Below, piece by piece: positions 9,267 through 20,274 of a DNA stretch of 64,000 bases. The position numbers and the translations under genes were made by a program. The notes beneath the pieces were generated by a model, which saw only the letters and a program-made list of their open reading frames with translations, ran no database searches and was not told the origin of the DNA. The stretch spans positions 169,224-233,223 of the forward strand of contig NZ_JAUSSZ010000007.1 of NCBI RefSeq assembly GCF_030812595.1, written 5' to 3'. Each line of letters begins with the position of its first letter. Within the stretch, counting starts at the first letter, position 1. This DNA comes from Arthrobacter bambusae. Its GTDB lineage: Bacteria > Actinomycetota > Actinomycetes > Actinomycetales > Micrococcaceae.

Positions 9267-10523
9267 ATGAATCCGTTGTCGCTATCGGCAATCATTGTGC
9301 CCTTGCTTGCCGCGTCGCTACTCCAGGCCGGCCCGGCTTCCGCGGATGATGGCCCGCCGTCGGGGTATCCCAGTTGGGCAGAGGTGCAACAGGCCCAAGG
9401 AAATGAAGCAGCCGCAAGCGCCGAAGTAGACCGGATCAACCAGTTGTTGGCTAGCCTCCAGCAGAAATCCGGGGAGCTTGGCGCGGCAGCCATCAAAGCC
9501 GGAACCGAGTACGCGAAGGCACATGACGCCCTCCAGGATCAGCAGGCAGTGACCCAGAAACTGGCTGAGGCTTCCCAACAGGCCAAGGCAAAAGCGGACT
9601 CGTTGAAGAAGGCCACATCCTCCTTGGTCGTCAAGGCATACGAATCCGGCGGCTTCGATCCCGGACCATGGTCGGTTGCGAATGCCGCCATCGCACCGGA
9701 CAACATTCAAAGTTTCGCCTTGCTGAACAGGGTCCTGGATCGTACGGCGAAACTGCACGCTGATGCCCTGAGCGCCTCCCAGGCATCCGCCGCTGCCACT
9801 GCCCAGGAACAAGCTGCCCGCGATGTGCTGGCCCAGCTGGACAGTGACGCCGCGGCAAAAGCCCAGGCCGCAGAGTCGGCCAGGCGCGCCGCCGAAGACA
9901 GCGTGGCAGCCACGGATGGACAGCGAAAGACCATGGTCGCCCAGCTCGCCTCCCTGACCTCCACTTCTGCCGCGGTCGCGCAGAAATACCAAGAAGGGCA
10001 AGCGGCGCTTGCCGCCTACCAGGCTGCCCAGGAAGCCAAGAGGGAAGCGGCGGAGCGCCAAGCGGAAGCCGACGCCCAAGCGGCAGCCAACCAGCGGGCT
10101 CTGCAGGCGCAACAACAGCCGGTCGGCAGCGGGGGAGGCGCAAGCAGCAGCGGCAGCTCCGGCGGCGGAGGCATCATAGCCGGGGGAGGCGGCGGTGGCG
10201 GAGCCAACGTGGTCGACGACCCTGCAGGTGCACGGCAATATGCTTCTTCCCGGCTCGGCGCCTATGGCTGGGGCCAGGACCAAATGCAGTGTTTGTCCCT
10301 GCTGTGGACCCAGGAATCAAGCTGGATGACGGACGCCACGAATCCGAGCAGCGGTGCCTACGGCGTTGCGCAGGCGCTGCCGCCGGACAAGTACTATTCG
10401 GCCGGCAGCGACTGGCTCAGCAACTACCGGACCCAGATCGATTGGGGCCTCGGCTACATCCGCGACCGTTACGGTTCTCCCTGCAACGCCTGGCAACATG
10501 AGATGGGCTTCAACTGGTACTAG
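9267..10523 (+). CDS. Secreted coiled-coil protein with C-terminal lysozyme-like (aggregation-promoting-factor type) domain
   Basis: 418 residues. The N-terminus is a Sec signal (hydrophobic 5-20, cleavage near AGPASA-DD). Residues ~35-285 are Ala/Gln/Lys-rich and predicted to be long coiled coil, followed by a Gly/Ser linker (about 288-312). The last ~95 residues carry the lytic-transglycosylase-like fold with the presumed catalytic Glu in WTQESSW and the sequence [11 protein letters not shown]. Coiled coil plus cell-wall domain recalls NlpC/RipA- or Apf-like wall proteins. A role in peptidoglycan remodelling outside the cell is inferred. It sits between recX and miaB with no obvious operon link. 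Confidence 0.75.
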   Translation: MNPLSLSAIIVPLLAASLLQAGPASADDGPPSGYPSWAEVQQAQGNEAAASAEVDRINQLLASLQQKSGELGAAAIKAGTEYAKAHDALQDQQAVTQKLAEASQQAKAKADSLKKATSSLVVKAYESGGFDPGPWSVANAAIAPDNIQSFALLNRVLDRTAKLHADALSASQASAAATAQEQAARDVLAQLDSDAAAKAQAAESARRAAEDSVAATDGQRKTMVAQLASLTSTSAAVAQKYQEGQAALAAYQAAQEAKREAAERQAEADAQAAANQRALQAQQQPVGSGGGASSSGSSGGGGIIAGGGGGGGANVVDDPAGARQYASSRLGAYGWGQDQMQCLSLLWTQESSWMTDATNPSSGAYGVAQALPPDKYYSAGSDWLSNYRTQIDWGLGYIRDRYGSPCNAWQHEMGFNWY

Positions 10524-10545
10524 TCCGAGGGGCTACCCTAGATTG

Positions 10546-12138
10546 GTGAGTTCCCCTTCCGCAGCACCAGCACCAGCACCCGTTCAGCAGCCCGTTCCGG
10601 CCCCTCTCGATGAGCCCGCAACCGGCCCCGGCGCCAAGCGCACCTACCAGGTCCGCACCTTCGGTTGCCAAATGAACGTCCACGACTCCGAGCGCATGGC
10701 AGGACTCCTGGAGGATGCAGGATACGTGCCCGTCGACGCCGGCGTGGCCGACGTCGTGGTCTTCAATACCTGCGCCGTCCGTGAGAACGCCGACAACAAG
10801 CTTTACGGAAACCTGGGAGAGCTCAAGCAGGTCAAGGCCGCCCATCCGGGCATGCAGATCGCCGTGGGCGGATGCTTGGCGCAGAAGGACCGCGAAACCA
10901 TCGTGCGCAAGGCTCCGTGGGTTGATGCAGTGTTCGGCACCCACAATGTGGGGGCGCTGCCGGCCCTCCTGGACAGGGCACGCCACAACAACGAGGCGCA
11001 GCTCGAAATCCTGGAGTCGCTGGACGTCTTCCCTTCGACCCTGCCCACCAAGCGTGACTCTGTGTACTCGGGCTGGGTTTCCATCTCCGTCGGCTGTAAC
11101 AACACCTGCACTTTCTGCATCGTGCCGTCGCTCCGAGGGAAGGAGAAGGACCGCCGTCCGGGCGAGATCCTGGCCGAAATCCAGGCATTGGTGGACGACG
11201 GCGCCGTCGAGGTCACGCTGCTCGGCCAGAACGTGAATTCCTACGGCGTTGAATTCGGCGACCGCCTGGCTTTCTCCAAACTGCTGCGCGCCTGCGGTGA
11301 GATCGAGGGTCTCGAGCGTGTCCGCTTCACGAGCCCGCACCCGGCTGCCTTCACCGACGACGTCATCGACGCGATGGCCGAGACCGCCAACGTCATGCCG
11401 CAGCTGCACATGCCCCTGCAGTCCGGCTCGGACAAGGTACTCAAGGACATGCGCCGCTCGTACCGCTCCACCAGGTTCCTGGGGATCCTGGACAAGGTCC
11501 GCGACAAGATTCCGCACGCCGCCATCACCACCGATATCATCGTGGGCTTCCCCGGCGAGACGGAAGAGGACTTCCAAGCCACGCTCGACGTCGTAGAGAA
11601 GTCCCGCTTCGCCTCGGCCTTCACGTTCCAGTACTCCAAGCGCCCGGGCACGCCGGCCGCGGATCTCCCGGAGCAGTTGCCCAAAGCCGTTGTCCAGGAA
11701 CGCTACGAGCGGTTGACTGCCCTCCAGGACCGCATCGCGGCCGAGGAGAACGCGAAGCAGCTCGGCCGCCGGGTTGAACTCCTCGTCACGGCACAGTCCG
11801 GGCGCAAGGCCGGGGAAACGCACCGCCTTTCCGGCCGCTCCCAGGACCAGAGGCTGGTCCACTTCTCCGTGCCCGAAGGGGCAGAGGCTCCACGGCCAGG
11901 CGACTTCGTCACCGTGACGATCACCGAGGCAGCTGCCTTCCACCTCGTCTCCGACCCCGCGACAACGGCGGACTACAGCCTGAGGCGCTCCCGTGCCGGC
12001 GACGCCTGGGATCGCTCGCAGGCCGACTCCTGCGGCGCTCCGGCCCCAAATTCCGCAGGCGCCGCATCCGGCGTCGGGTCTTCAGGGTCAAAGGGCGTCT
12101 CCCTCGGCATGCCGTCGCTCCCCGCACGACGCGGCTAG
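10546..12138 (+). CDS. miaB: tRNA-2-methylthio-N6-dimethylallyladenosine synthase MiaB
   Basis: 530 residues from the GTG at 10546; the open frame extends further upstream but overlaps the previous gene. The N-terminal UPF0004 domain holds C41, C76 and C110 for the second cluster; the radical SAM triad CNNTCTFC is at residues 184-191, and a TRAM domain follows. A ~60-residue low-complexity tail follows TRAM. It adds a methylthio group to i6A37 of tRNAs reading UNN codons. It lies 6 bases upstream of miaA, whose product makes its substrate. Confidence 0.95.
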   Translation: MSSPSAAPAPAPVQQPVPAPLDEPATGPGAKRTYQVRTFGCQMNVHDSERMAGLLEDAGYVPVDAGVADVVVFNTCAVRENADNKLYGNLGELKQVKAAHPGMQIAVGGCLAQKDRETIVRKAPWVDAVFGTHNVGALPALLDRARHNNEAQLEILESLDVFPSTLPTKRDSVYSGWVSISVGCNNTCTFCIVPSLRGKEKDRRPGEILAEIQALVDDGAVEVTLLGQNVNSYGVEFGDRLAFSKLLRACGEIEGLERVRFTSPHPAAFTDDVIDAMAETANVMPQLHMPLQSGSDKVLKDMRRSYRSTRFLGILDKVRDKIPHAAITTDIIVGFPGETEEDFQATLDVVEKSRFASAFTFQYSKRPGTPAADLPEQLPKAVVQERYERLTALQDRIAAEENAKQLGRRVELLVTAQSGRKAGETHRLSGRSQDQRLVHFSVPEGAEAPRPGDFVTVTITEAAAFHLVSDPATTADYSLRRSRAGDAWDRSQADSCGAPAPNSAGAASGVGSSGSKGVSLGMPSLPARRG

Positions 12139-12144
12139 CCCGAC

Positions 12145-13086
12145 ATGACAGCAGTTCCGGCCGGACCAGCTGATCCGAATCCGCCCGTGATCGCCGTCGT
12201 CGGCCCTACCGGTTCCGGTAAGTCCGACCTCGCCGTCCACCTTGCCCTCGCGCTGGGAGGGGAGGTCATCAACGCCGACGCCATGCAGTTCTACCGCGGC
12301 ATGGACATCGGCACGGCCAAGATCAGCGTCGCCGAACGCAGGGGAGTGCCCCACCACTTGCTGGACACAATGGATGTCACCCAGGAAGCCAGCGTCTCCG
12401 CTTTCCAGGCCGAATGCCGGGCCGCCGTCCGGGATATCCATAGTCGCGGCAAGCGGGCCATCCTGGCAGGTGGCTCCGGCCTCTACGTCCGGGCAGCGTT
12501 GGATGTCCTGGAGTTCCCGGGTACCGATCCCGGCTTGCGGCAACGGCTGGAGCAGGAGCACGAAACTTCCGGCCTTCCCTTCCTTCAGGAACGCCTGCAA
12601 CGCATCGACCCCGTTTCCGCGGGGAGGCTCGGTGACGCCCGTCGCGTCATCCGCGCGCTGGAAGTCTTCGAGCTCACCGGGCGCCCGTTCAGTTCCTTCA
12701 TGCCCAAGCGCGAGTACTTCCAGCCGGCGGTGCAGATAGGGCTCGACGTCGATCGGGGAGTACTGCGCGAGCGTTTGGCCGGGCGGGTCCACCGGATGGT
12801 CGACGCCGGCCTCCTTGAAGAGGTTGCGCGGCTCGACGCCGTCGGGCTTCGGCAAGGCAAGACCGCATCGCGGGCGCTGGGATATGCACAATTCCTCAGG
12901 GTCCTCGACGGCGAATCCGACCAGGCCGCCGCAGCCGAAGAAACGATCGTGGCCACGCGGCAATTCGCGCGGCGCCAGCTCACCTGGTTCCGGGCCGACC
13001 CCCGGATCCACTGGCTGGACTGGCAAGACCCGGATCTGGTGGCCAAAGCGGCAGAAATCTGCGCGAGCCCGGCGTCGGTGATTTAG
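12145..13086 (+). CDS. miaA: tRNA dimethylallyltransferase MiaA
   Basis: 313 residues. The P-loop [11 protein letters not shown] lies near residue 20 and [15 protein letters not shown], the substrate-binding region, near 47. It transfers dimethylallyl from DMAPP to A37 of tRNA, giving i6A for MiaB. It sits between miaB and dapF, the same order as in mycobacteria, and is likely in one transcript with miaB. Confidence 0.95.
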   Translation: MTAVPAGPADPNPPVIAVVGPTGSGKSDLAVHLALALGGEVINADAMQFYRGMDIGTAKISVAERRGVPHHLLDTMDVTQEASVSAFQAECRAAVRDIHSRGKRAILAGGSGLYVRAALDVLEFPGTDPGLRQRLEQEHETSGLPFLQERLQRIDPVSAGRLGDARRVIRALEVFELTGRPFSSFMPKREYFQPAVQIGLDVDRGVLRERLAGRVHRMVDAGLLEEVARLDAVGLRQGKTASRALGYAQFLRVLDGESDQAAAAEETIVATRQFARRQLTWFRADPRIHWLDWQDPDLVAKAAEICASPASVI

Positions 13087-13117
13087 GCGCAACCCCTTGT
13101 GCAGGTAGCCTTGAGCC

Positions 13118-14086
13118 ATGGACGAAACGCTTGCATTTTCCGCCCCGCAGCCTACAGCTGCCGGCGGTGCCGTGCCCGCCTCCGGCCTTCACGGGCTGGC
13201 CTTCTCCAAAGGGCACGGTACGGGCAACGACTTCGTCCTCATCGCGGACCCCGAAGACGCGCACCAGATCTCTCCTGCGCAGGTCGCGGCGCTGTGTGAC
13301 CGCCACTTGGGCATCGGCGGGGACGGGCTCATCCGAGCCGTCCCTTCGAGGTTCCTGCCTGAAGGACTTCAGCTTCTCGAAGCGGACTCCGATGCCGAAT
13401 GGTTCATGGACTACCGCAACGGCGACGGTTCGCTGTCCGAGATGTGCGGCAACGGCGTCCGGGTCTTCGTCCAGTTCCTGATCGAGCAGGGCCTTGTCAC
13501 GCTCGACGCCGGCGAATCCCTGACCATCGGGACGCGCGGCGGCATCAAGAAGATTGTCCGGACTTCCGACGGCTACGCGGTGGACATGGGACCGTGGGAA
13601 TTCATTTTCCCCAAAGACGCCACCAGCAAGGCCATGGACTCCCTCGTCAGCGCCGATGGACTGGAAGTCGCCCGTCCTGCCCTTTCCATCAGCATGGGCA
13701 ACCCGCACACCGTAGTGGCATTGGCCGAACTTTCAGAGCTCAAGTCCACGCAGCTCTTCAAGGCGCCTGTCGTCGATCCCAAGCCGGCCAACGGCACCAA
13801 CGTCGAATTCGTCGTTCCCGCAGAGCCCCTCGTTCACGACGGCACAGGCAACATCACCATGCGTGTCCACGAACGCGGCGTCGGTGAGACCCAATCGTGC
13901 GGTACCGGTGCTTGCGCGGCCGCCGTCGCCATCCGCCATTGGGCCGGGGAAGGCGCTCCCGACACGTGGCGCGTCAAGGTGCCCGGCGGCGTCGTCGGCG
14001 TGCGGTTCTTCCCCGGGGAAAGCGGCCGTGAACACGTGGAGCTCAGCGGCCCCGCCGTGATTGTCGCTAGCGGGACGCTTTCCTGA
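13118..14086 (+). CDS. dapF: Diaminopimelate epimerase
   Basis: 322 residues. The two catalytic cysteines are C110 in EMCGNGVR and C261 in SCGTGACA. The enzyme converts LL- to meso-diaminopimelate for lysine and peptidoglycan. A ~20-residue insertion (about 75-95) and a ~25-residue N-terminal extension make it longer than the E. coli enzyme; such lengths are usual in this family in actinobacteria. Its 3' end overlaps the convergent methyltransferase gene by 20 bases. Confidence 0.95.
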   Translation: MDETLAFSAPQPTAAGGAVPASGLHGLAFSKGHGTGNDFVLIADPEDAHQISPAQVAALCDRHLGIGGDGLIRAVPSRFLPEGLQLLEADSDAEWFMDYRNGDGSLSEMCGNGVRVFVQFLIEQGLVTLDAGESLTIGTRGGIKKIVRTSDGYAVDMGPWEFIFPKDATSKAMDSLVSADGLEVARPALSISMGNPHTVVALAELSELKSTQLFKAPVVDPKPANGTNVEFVVPAEPLVHDGTGNITMRVHERGVGETQSCGTGACAAAVAIRHWAGEGAPDTWRVKVPGGVVGVRFFPGESGREHVELSGPAVIVASGTLS

Positions 14087-14681
14087 TCCGCAGGATGCGG
14101 AAGGACTTCGACGTGCTTTCACGGGATACCGAGAAGGAACCGTCGAGGGTATCGGCCAGCCAGCGCTGAAGCGAATCGGCTCCGAGGTTCTTCTGTACCA
14201 CCAGCCAGGCGTTTCCACCCGGAGCGAGCCGCGGCAGCCACTTCAGCAGCAGGTTGTGGAGCTCGTCCTTGCCGATGCGGATGGGCGGGTTTGACCAAAT
14301 AGTGTCGAAAGTCATGTCGGGGTCGACGTCGTCGGGTAGGCTCGCGGTGACGTTCCCGAGCTCCAGCAGGGCGGCATTCTCGTTGGTCAAGGTGACACAT
14401 CGCTCGTTGACATCAACTGCGTGGACGCGGGCGTGCGGAGCCATGAGCCCCATCGTCAACGCAATGGGACCCCAGCCGCAGCCGATGTCCAAGAGATTTC
14501 CCTGCGGGGCCGGCGGCGGAACCTCGGCGAGCAGGATCGCTGTTCCCTTGTCGATCCCGTCGGGGCTGAAGATGCCGCCGGATGTCTGGAGCCGGCGGGT
14601 CGCGCCGGCCAGTTCCACCGTGAGGGGCTTGCGGGTGAACGGCCCCGCGGGCTGTGCGCTGAAATAGTGAGCAGACTCCAT
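14067..14681 (-). CDS. Class I SAM-dependent methyltransferase, RsmC/MTS-like
   Basis: 204 residues from the ATG at 14681 (an in-frame ATG at 14735 adds 18). The start [13 protein letters not shown], the SAM site [13 protein letters not shown] and the catalytic motif NPPIRIG are those of small-domain 16S rRNA guanine-N2 methyltransferases (RsmC family, m2G1207). The substrate is inferred. NPPxR is typical for exocyclic amino methylation. It overlaps the end of dapF antisense by 20 bases. Confidence 0.85.
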   Translation of the reverse strand: MESAHYFSAQPAGPFTRKPLTVELAGATRRLQTSGGIFSPDGIDKGTAILLAEVPPPAPQGNLLDIGCGWGPIALTMGLMAPHARVHAVDVNERCVTLTNENAALLELGNVTASLPDDVDPDMTFDTIWSNPPIRIGKDELHNLLLKWLPRLAPGGNAWLVVQKNLGADSLQRWLADTLDGSFSVSRESTSKSFRILRIRKASR

Positions 14682-15101
14682 AGCTTGCCAGATTAGTGGC
14701 CAGCAGCGGGCAAAGGAAACCGCAGTCTGTTCCATGCAGGCTCAATCCGGGCTTGACGGGTCTGATAGCCTTGTCCGCATGTTCTTGATCTGAGTAGACA
14801 GCCATTTTTGATTAGCCGGCCATTCTTAAGTAGCCGGCACCGCCCGCGACGCAGGCCTGCATCGTTCGCAGCGCCTTTCCGCCTTGGCATGTCCGTTCCA
14901 GTCGTTGCTTCCCGACGCCTGGACACTCCGCAGATCGTCCCCCTCCCGTCCTCGGATCAGTGCACGCAATCCGCGCAGCGGTTCCGTAGGGAGGTCCCAG
15001 ACCGTCGGGAGAGCCTTGCCAGGCGTCAGCCCAGCGCGAATTTCGCGCCACAAGAGACGAATCGGCACTATTCTGGAAGTGCCGAACCCCTAAAGGAGAC
15101 C

Positions 15102-16664
15102 ATGACCACGCAGAAGAACACCGGACCCGATTCCGACGCCCAGGACATGAGTCCTGAAGAAATCCAGGCTGTCATCGACCGGATTCTCTCCAAGGACGCA
15201 CCTGCCACAGTCCAGGACCGCGACGAACCCCGGGGCGTGTTGGGCAAGGCCCAGGCAATTTCCCGCCTGGACGACGAACACAGCATCTACGACGGTGATC
15301 AAGAGGATCTGGCCGAACGCCGGGCCCTGCGCCGCACAGTCGGCCTGTCCACCGAACTTGAAGATGTCACCGAGGTCGAATACCGGCAGCTGCGCCTTGA
15401 GCGCGTCGTGCTGGCCGGCCTCTGGACCGAAGGAACGTTGGCCGACGCCGAGAATTCCCTGCGGGAACTTGCCGCCCTGGCCGAAACGGCCGGCTCGGAA
15501 GTCCTGGACGGGATCGTCCAGCGCCGCATGAAACCGGACCCCGGCACGTTCCTTGGCTCAGGCAAGGCCATGGAGCTCAAGGACATCGTGATGTCCACGG
15601 GCGCGGACACCGTGGTGGTCGACGCCGAACTGGCACCGTCCCAACGCCGTGGACTGGAGGACATCGTCAAGGTAAAAGTGGTGGACCGAACCACGTTGAT
15701 CCTTGACATCTTCGCCCAGCATGCCAAGAGCCGCGAAGGCAAGGCCCAGGTGGAGCTTGCGCAGTTGGAATACCTGTTGCCGCGCCTGCGTGGTTGGGGC
15801 GATTCCATGTCCCGCCAGGCCGGTGGCCAGGTGGGTGGCGCCGGCGCCGGCATGGGTTCACGCGGTCCTGGTGAAACCAAGATTGAACTGGACCGCCGTC
15901 GAATCCGCACGCGCATGGCAAAGCTGCGGCGCGAAATCGCCGCGATGAAGCCATCACGCGAGACGAAGCGGGCAAACCGCCGTCGTAATGCTGTTCCTTC
16001 GGTCGCCATCGCCGGTTACACGAACGCCGGAAAGTCGTCACTGCTCAACCGCCTGACGGATGCCGGTGTCCTCGTGGAGAACGCGTTGTTCGCCACCCTG
16101 GACCCCACGGTCCGCAAGGCCCAGACCCCTGACGGAATCGGCTACACGCTCTCGGACACGGTCGGGTTCGTCCGTTCGCTGCCCACCCAGCTCGTGGAGG
16201 CATTCCGCTCCACCTTGGAAGAGGTGGCCGACGCCGATCTGATCCTGCATGTGGTGGACGTTTCGCACCCGGATCCGGAAGGCCAGATCGCGGCCGTCCG
16301 CCAGGTTTTCAGCGAAGTGGATGCCCGGAAGATCCCGGAAATCATCGTGCTGAACAAGGCCGATGCCGCGGATCCGTTCGTCATTGAGCGGCTCAAGCAA
16401 AAAGAGCCGCGCCACGTGGTGGTGTCCACCCGCACGGGGCAAGGCATCGCCGAACTCCTTGGAGCCATCAGCGAGGCCATTCCGCGCCCCGGCGTGCGCG
16501 TTGAGGTCCTTATTCCCTACAACCGCGGCGAACTTATCAACAAACTGCACAACACCGAGGCCGAAATCCTCAGCCTTGAGCATGAGGAAGAAGGCACGCG
16601 CGTGGTGGCCATGGTCCACGAGAACCTGGCAGCCGAGTTGGAGTCGTTCGTCAGCAATGGTTGA
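15102..16664 (+). CDS. hflX: Ribosome-associated GTPase HflX
   Basis: 520 residues from the ATG at 15102, which has AAAGGAGA just upstream; the longer open frame to 14808 lacks such a site. The N-terminal ATP/ribosome-binding domain is followed by a helical linker (GPGETKIELDRRRI) and the G domain with G1 GYTNAGKSS (305-313), G3 DTVGFVRSLP and G4 NKAD. HflX splits stalled or stress-damaged 70S ribosomes. The next gene overlaps its end by 8 bases. Confidence 0.95.
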   Translation: MTTQKNTGPDSDAQDMSPEEIQAVIDRILSKDAPATVQDRDEPRGVLGKAQAISRLDDEHSIYDGDQEDLAERRALRRTVGLSTELEDVTEVEYRQLRLERVVLAGLWTEGTLADAENSLRELAALAETAGSEVLDGIVQRRMKPDPGTFLGSGKAMELKDIVMSTGADTVVVDAELAPSQRRGLEDIVKVKVVDRTTLILDIFAQHAKSREGKAQVELAQLEYLLPRLRGWGDSMSRQAGGQVGGAGAGMGSRGPGETKIELDRRRIRTRMAKLRREIAAMKPSRETKRANRRRNAVPSVAIAGYTNAGKSSLLNRLTDAGVLVENALFATLDPTVRKAQTPDGIGYTLSDTVGFVRSLPTQLVEAFRSTLEEVADADLILHVVDVSHPDPEGQIAAVRQVFSEVDARKIPEIIVLNKADAADPFVIERLKQKEPRHVVVSTRTGQGIAELLGAISEAIPRPGVRVEVLIPYNRGELINKLHNTEAEILSLEHEEEGTRVVAMVHENLAAELESFVSNG

Positions 16665-18720
16665 TCCAGAGGCGGGGGAGCGCGGCGAAAGCGCGGGGGA
16701 ACGGACCGCCCTGAAACTTCTGGATACCGCCGTTGCGGGCATGGGCGGCCAGAACCGTGTCGGCCAGCATGAGATGGCCAGGCAAGTGGCCCGGGCGATC
16801 GAGACCGGTGAACACTTGCTGGTGCAGGCCGGTACAGGCACGGGCAAGTCCCTTGCGTACTTGATTCCGCTTATTGCGCACGCGATGGAGAGCAATAAGC
16901 CCACGCTCGTGTCCACGGCCACGCTCGCCCTGCAGACCCAGATCGTGGGCCGGGATTTGCCGAGGCTGCTGGAGGCGATCAATCCGGAGTTGGAACGCCC
17001 CGTCAGCATCGCGCTGGTCAAGGGCAGGGCCAACTATGTGTGCCTGCACAAGCTGGAGGGCGGTTTCCCCAGCGAGGAACCCGCTGAGGGTCAGTTGTTC
17101 TCCCTCGGCGAGGACACCAGCGTTCCACATCTCGCCGCAGCGATCGGCGGGCCGGCATCGCAGCTTGGCAAGGAAGTCCTGCGGCTTCGTGAGTGGGCCG
17201 GGAAGACCACCACGGGGGACCGGGACGAACTCATGCCGGGCGTAACCGACCGGGCCTGGCGCCAGGTATCGGTGACGTCGATGGAATGCCTCGGGGCGCA
17301 GAAGTGTCCTATGGCGGAGGAATGCTTCAGTGAGCTGGCCCGCCACCGCGCCGCTGAGTCCGACGTCGTGGTCACCAATCACGCGATGCTCGCAGTCAGC
17401 GCCTTCGAAGGCCTGGCCGTGCTGCCGGAGTACGACGTGGTGGTGGTGGACGAGGCACACGAGCTCCAGGACCGTGTTACCGGAGCCGTGTCCGGGCAGC
17501 TGTCCGTGGCAATGATCCACGCCGCTGCCTCCAGCGCGCGGAAGCACACGGCCATCACGGTGGACGCCTTGAACGCCGCGGCGGACCGTTTGGAACTCGC
17601 GATCATCGGTGCGCCGTCCGGCCTCCTGCCTAACGGGCTCAACGATGAACAACTCGATTGCGTGGACCAGCTCCGGGAAGCCTGCCGTGCGGCGCTTTCC
17701 GATTCGAAAGGGGATTCGTCCAACGCGGTCGACGGCGGACGCCAGTTGGCGCGCTCGCGGCTGATGTTGATCCTCGAGCTGTGCGAACGGCTGCTCGCAG
17801 CCCGTGAAAACCGGGAAGTCGTGTGGCTTTCGAGGAACAGTACCTTTGATCCGCAACAGGGCTACACGGCGCCGGACGAGGATTCACCCGCGCTCATCAA
17901 CATCGCGCCGCTCAGTGTTGCCGGACGCCTGCGCGAAGGGCTCTTCGCGGGCCACACCGTGGTTTTGACCTCTGCCACCTTGGCCATCGGCTCCGCATTC
18001 GAGGCCACGGCCGGCGGACTAGGGCTGACTGGTCAGGGCGCCCCCAGCTGGACCGGCGTGGATGTGGGCTCTCCCTTCGACTATCCGAAGCAGGGCATGC
18101 TGTACGTCGCCAGGCACCTGCCCAAGCCGGGGCGTGGCACCTCGCCCGAAGCGCTTGATGAACTTGAGGAGCTCATCAAGGCCTCCCACGGCGGGGCCTT
18201 GTGCCTGTTTTCTTCCCGACGTGCCGCGGAGGACGCCGCGGACGCGATGCGGTCTCGCTTGGACGTGGACATCCTGTGCCAAGGCGAATCGACCATGGCC
18301 GCGTTGGTCAGGCAGTTTGCCGAGGAGCAGGACACTTGCCTGTTCGGCACCATGTCCCTCTGGCAGGGCGTTGACGTTCCAGGCGGTTCATGCCGGCTGG
18401 TGGTGATTGACCGCATCCCGTTCCCCCGTCCGGATGATCCCTTGATGACGGCACGGTCCCGCGCGGTCGCGCAGGCCGGAGGAAACGGATTCATGGCGGT
18501 TTCGGCGACACATGCTGCCATCCGGCTGGCCCAGGGAGCCGGCCGGCTTATCCGGTCAACGGGAGACAAGGGCGTTGTGGCGGTACTGGATTCAAGGCTT
18601 TCGACGGAACGCTACGGCAACTTCCTCCGGGCAGCCCTGCCGCCGTTCTGGCCCACCACGGACCGTTCCGTGGTGCACGGTGCGCTCGAACGCCTTTACG
18701 CCGAGTCAGTCAAGGCTTGA
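16657..18720 (+). CDS. dinG: ATP-dependent helicase, DinG/XPD-like with iron-sulfur cluster site
   Basis: 687 residues from the ATG overlapping hflX. Walker A is AGTGTGKS (58-65) and the DEAH box is at 265-268. Four cysteines, C129, C211, C217 and C223, lie between motifs Ia and II, as in the 4Fe-4S domain of XPD/DinG. C-terminal motifs V/VI (LWQGVDVPG, QGAGRLIRS) are intact. Family members unwind 5' tailed duplexes, R-loops and G-quadruplexes. No LexA box is seen in front of it; it appears to be expressed with hflX. It converges on lexA. Confidence 0.9.
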   Translation: MVDPEAGERGESAGERTALKLLDTAVAGMGGQNRVGQHEMARQVARAIETGEHLLVQAGTGTGKSLAYLIPLIAHAMESNKPTLVSTATLALQTQIVGRDLPRLLEAINPELERPVSIALVKGRANYVCLHKLEGGFPSEEPAEGQLFSLGEDTSVPHLAAAIGGPASQLGKEVLRLREWAGKTTTGDRDELMPGVTDRAWRQVSVTSMECLGAQKCPMAEECFSELARHRAAESDVVVTNHAMLAVSAFEGLAVLPEYDVVVVDEAHELQDRVTGAVSGQLSVAMIHAAASSARKHTAITVDALNAAADRLELAIIGAPSGLLPNGLNDEQLDCVDQLREACRAALSDSKGDSSNAVDGGRQLARSRLMLILELCERLLAARENREVVWLSRNSTFDPQQGYTAPDEDSPALINIAPLSVAGRLREGLFAGHTVVLTSATLAIGSAFEATAGGLGLTGQGAPSWTGVDVGSPFDYPKQGMLYVARHLPKPGRGTSPEALDELEELIKASHGGALCLFSSRRAAEDAADAMRSRLDVDILCQGESTMAALVRQFAEEQDTCLFGTMSLWQGVDVPGGSCRLVVIDRIPFPRPDDPLMTARSRAVAQAGGNGFMAVSATHAAIRLAQGAGRLIRSTGDKGVVAVLDSRLSTERYGNFLRAALPPFWPTTDRSVVHGALERLYAESVKA

Positions 18721-18727
18721 AGGCGGG

Positions 18728-18745
18728 CGCGCTCGAGTGAGCGCG
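18728..18745. terminator. Short hairpin between dinG and lexA
   Basis: CGCGCTC (18728-18734) pairs with GAGCGCG (18739-18745) around GAGT. It lies between the convergent stops and could serve both genes, though there is no T-tract. Confidence 0.5.
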
Positions 18746-18747
18746 TC

Positions 18748-19497
18748 CTAGAGTGAGCGCAATACCGAGACGACCTTGCCCATGATGGTGGCATGGTCGC
18801 CGAGGATGGGCTCGTACTGCGTGTTTTGGGGGAGCAGCCATGTGTGGCCGTCGCGCTGCCGGAACGTCTTGACGGTCGCTTCGTCATCCAGGAGGGCTGC
18901 CACGATGTCGCCGTTGAGTGCGTCGTTTTGACGACGTACAACCACCCAGTCTCCATCGCAGATAGCGGCGTCGATCATGGAATCCCCGGCGACCTTCAGC
19001 ATGAAGAGCTCGCCATGGCCCACCAATTGGCGGGGCAGCGGCAGGACATCTTCAACGGTCTGGTCTGCGAGGATGGGTCCACCGGCGGCAATGCGGCCCA
19101 CGAGGGGAACCATGGCCGTGTCGCTGGCACTCGCGAGCTCCGTGACAGCCAGGCCGCCCGCGCTGCGCAGCTTCGCCGGTGATTCCACACCCGGTATGAC
19201 CGAGCCACCGTCCAAAGTCAATGGCATGAGGACTTCCATCGCGCGCGGGCGCTTGGGATCGCGGCGCAGATAGCCGAGCTTCTCAAGCTGTGAGAGCTGG
19301 TGGGTGACACTGGACAAGCTGGCCAGGCCCACGGTGTCCCCGATTTCACGCATTGAGGGCGGATAGCCGTGGTCGTTCACCGAACGCTGGATGGTTTCCA
19401 GGATTTTCTTTTGGCGGACGGTCAGGCTCTTGGGGGCCTTCTGCGGCTGCGGGCTCCGCGCTGGGGTCGACCCGCTGCCAGTGGCTTTCGCTGCCAT
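18748..19497 (-). CDS. lexA: SOS repressor LexA
   Basis: 249 residues from the ATG at 19497; a TTG three codons upstream is less likely. The N-terminal winged helix reads [25 protein letters not shown]. The autocleavage site is Ala138-Gly139 in RIAAGG, with the catalytic pair Ser173 (GDSM) and Lys210 (TVKTF). It represses DNA-damage genes until RecA-stimulated self-cleavage. Two LexA boxes lie 140-225 bases upstream, so it is autoregulated as usual. Confidence 0.97.
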   Translation of the reverse strand: MAAKATGSGSTPARSPQPQKAPKSLTVRQKKILETIQRSVNDHGYPPSMREIGDTVGLASLSSVTHQLSQLEKLGYLRRDPKRPRAMEVLMPLTLDGGSVIPGVESPAKLRSAGGLAVTELASASDTAMVPLVGRIAAGGPILADQTVEDVLPLPRQLVGHGELFMLKVAGDSMIDAAICDGDWVVVRRQNDALNGDIVAALLDDEATVKTFRQRDGHTWLLPQNTQYEPILGDHATIMGKVVSVLRSL

Positions 19498-19637
19498 GTT
19501 CGCCAACGCCCTTCCGTTGCGCCCGTGCGGCGCCGGGGGCGCTTGCCGGGACTGTCGGCCTGAAATGTCAGACCCTCCTGTTGCACTGATTCAGTGCTGG
19601 TTCCTTCAGTCAAACGTAGGGCAGGCGCAGGCGTTTT

Positions 19638-19653
19638 TCAAACATTTGTTCTA
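19638..19653. promoter_or_regulatory. LexA box 1 in the lexA / LysM intergenic region
   Basis: TCAAACATTTGTTCTA fits the LexA box with mismatches in both outer arms. It is nearest to lexA (about 140 bases upstream of its ATG). Confidence 0.65.
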
Positions 19654-19704
19654 GCGAGTCTCGACATCGTTCGTTGATAAGTGCTAAAAATGTCATAGCA
19701 AGGT

Positions 19705-19720
19705 TCGAATATGTGTTCTA
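19705..19720. promoter_or_regulatory. LexA box 2 in the lexA / LysM intergenic region
   Basis: TCGAATATGTGTTCTA resembles the recA box closely (14 of 16 positions equal). It overlaps a TATAAA and lies about 145 bases before the LysM gene. The intergenic stretch 19498-19865 otherwise shows no gene; a 22-bp near-palindrome centred on CGTTCGAACG spans 19750-19771. Confidence 0.75.
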
Positions 19721-19865
19721 TAAAAGTGATCCAGGCTCCGGGTCGTTGCTTGATTCGTTCGAACGGATCAACGAATGGCCGTCCTGCAAGCACTGACTGT
19801 AGGCAAGAATTGGCAGCCGCACCCAGGGATTCCGGAGCGTGGCATCGTTCAGAAGGGCTCAGCTC

Positions 19866-20225
19866 ATGTCCGCAATAACCATCACCCACACGTCCGGCCA
19901 CGGTGCGGCACCGGGAGGGCTTCGCCTGACCCGCCGGGGCCGGATGGTCTTCTTCGGCCTCCCGGCAATGCTCCTGGTCGCGGCCCTGCTCAGTTTGGCA
20001 GGATTCCTGAATTCGCCGGCCAAGGCCGCTGATTCCACCGCTGAGCTGCAGCCGACCACCAGCACGAGCGTCACGGTTCAGAGCGGCCAGTCCTTGTGGG
20101 GGATTGCGGGAATGGTTGTACCTTCACGGGATCCGCGCGACGTCGTTGCCGAGATCATCCAGCTGAACAACCTCCAGGACGGCCGCATCGTGCCGGGCCA
20201 GCAATTGTTCGTTCCTGCCGCTTAA
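19866..20225 (+). CDS. LysM membrane protein divergent from lexA (YneA/Rv2719c-like position)
   Basis: 119 residues: a basic N-terminus, one membrane helix (about 27-47) and a LysM domain (about 68-118, VQSGQSLWGIAG ... IVPGQQLFVPAA). The start at 19866 has AGAAGGG upstream; a GTG at 19839 is in frame. B. subtilis YneA and mycobacterial Rv2719c have the same plan and are also divergent from lexA; YneA is an SOS-induced inhibitor of cell division. Gene position, size and the LexA boxes suggest the same job here, by inference. The short extracellular LysM would bind peptidoglycan. Confidence 0.8.
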   Translation: MSAITITHTSGHGAAPGGLRLTRRGRMVFFGLPAMLLVAALLSLAGFLNSPAKAADSTAELQPTTSTSVTVQSGQSLWGIAGMVVPSRDPRDVVAEIIQLNNLQDGRIVPGQQLFVPAA

Positions 20226-20274
20226 GGGCAATCTTGACCGCACTGACGGGGCTCCGAACGGCCGTAGGACCGTC

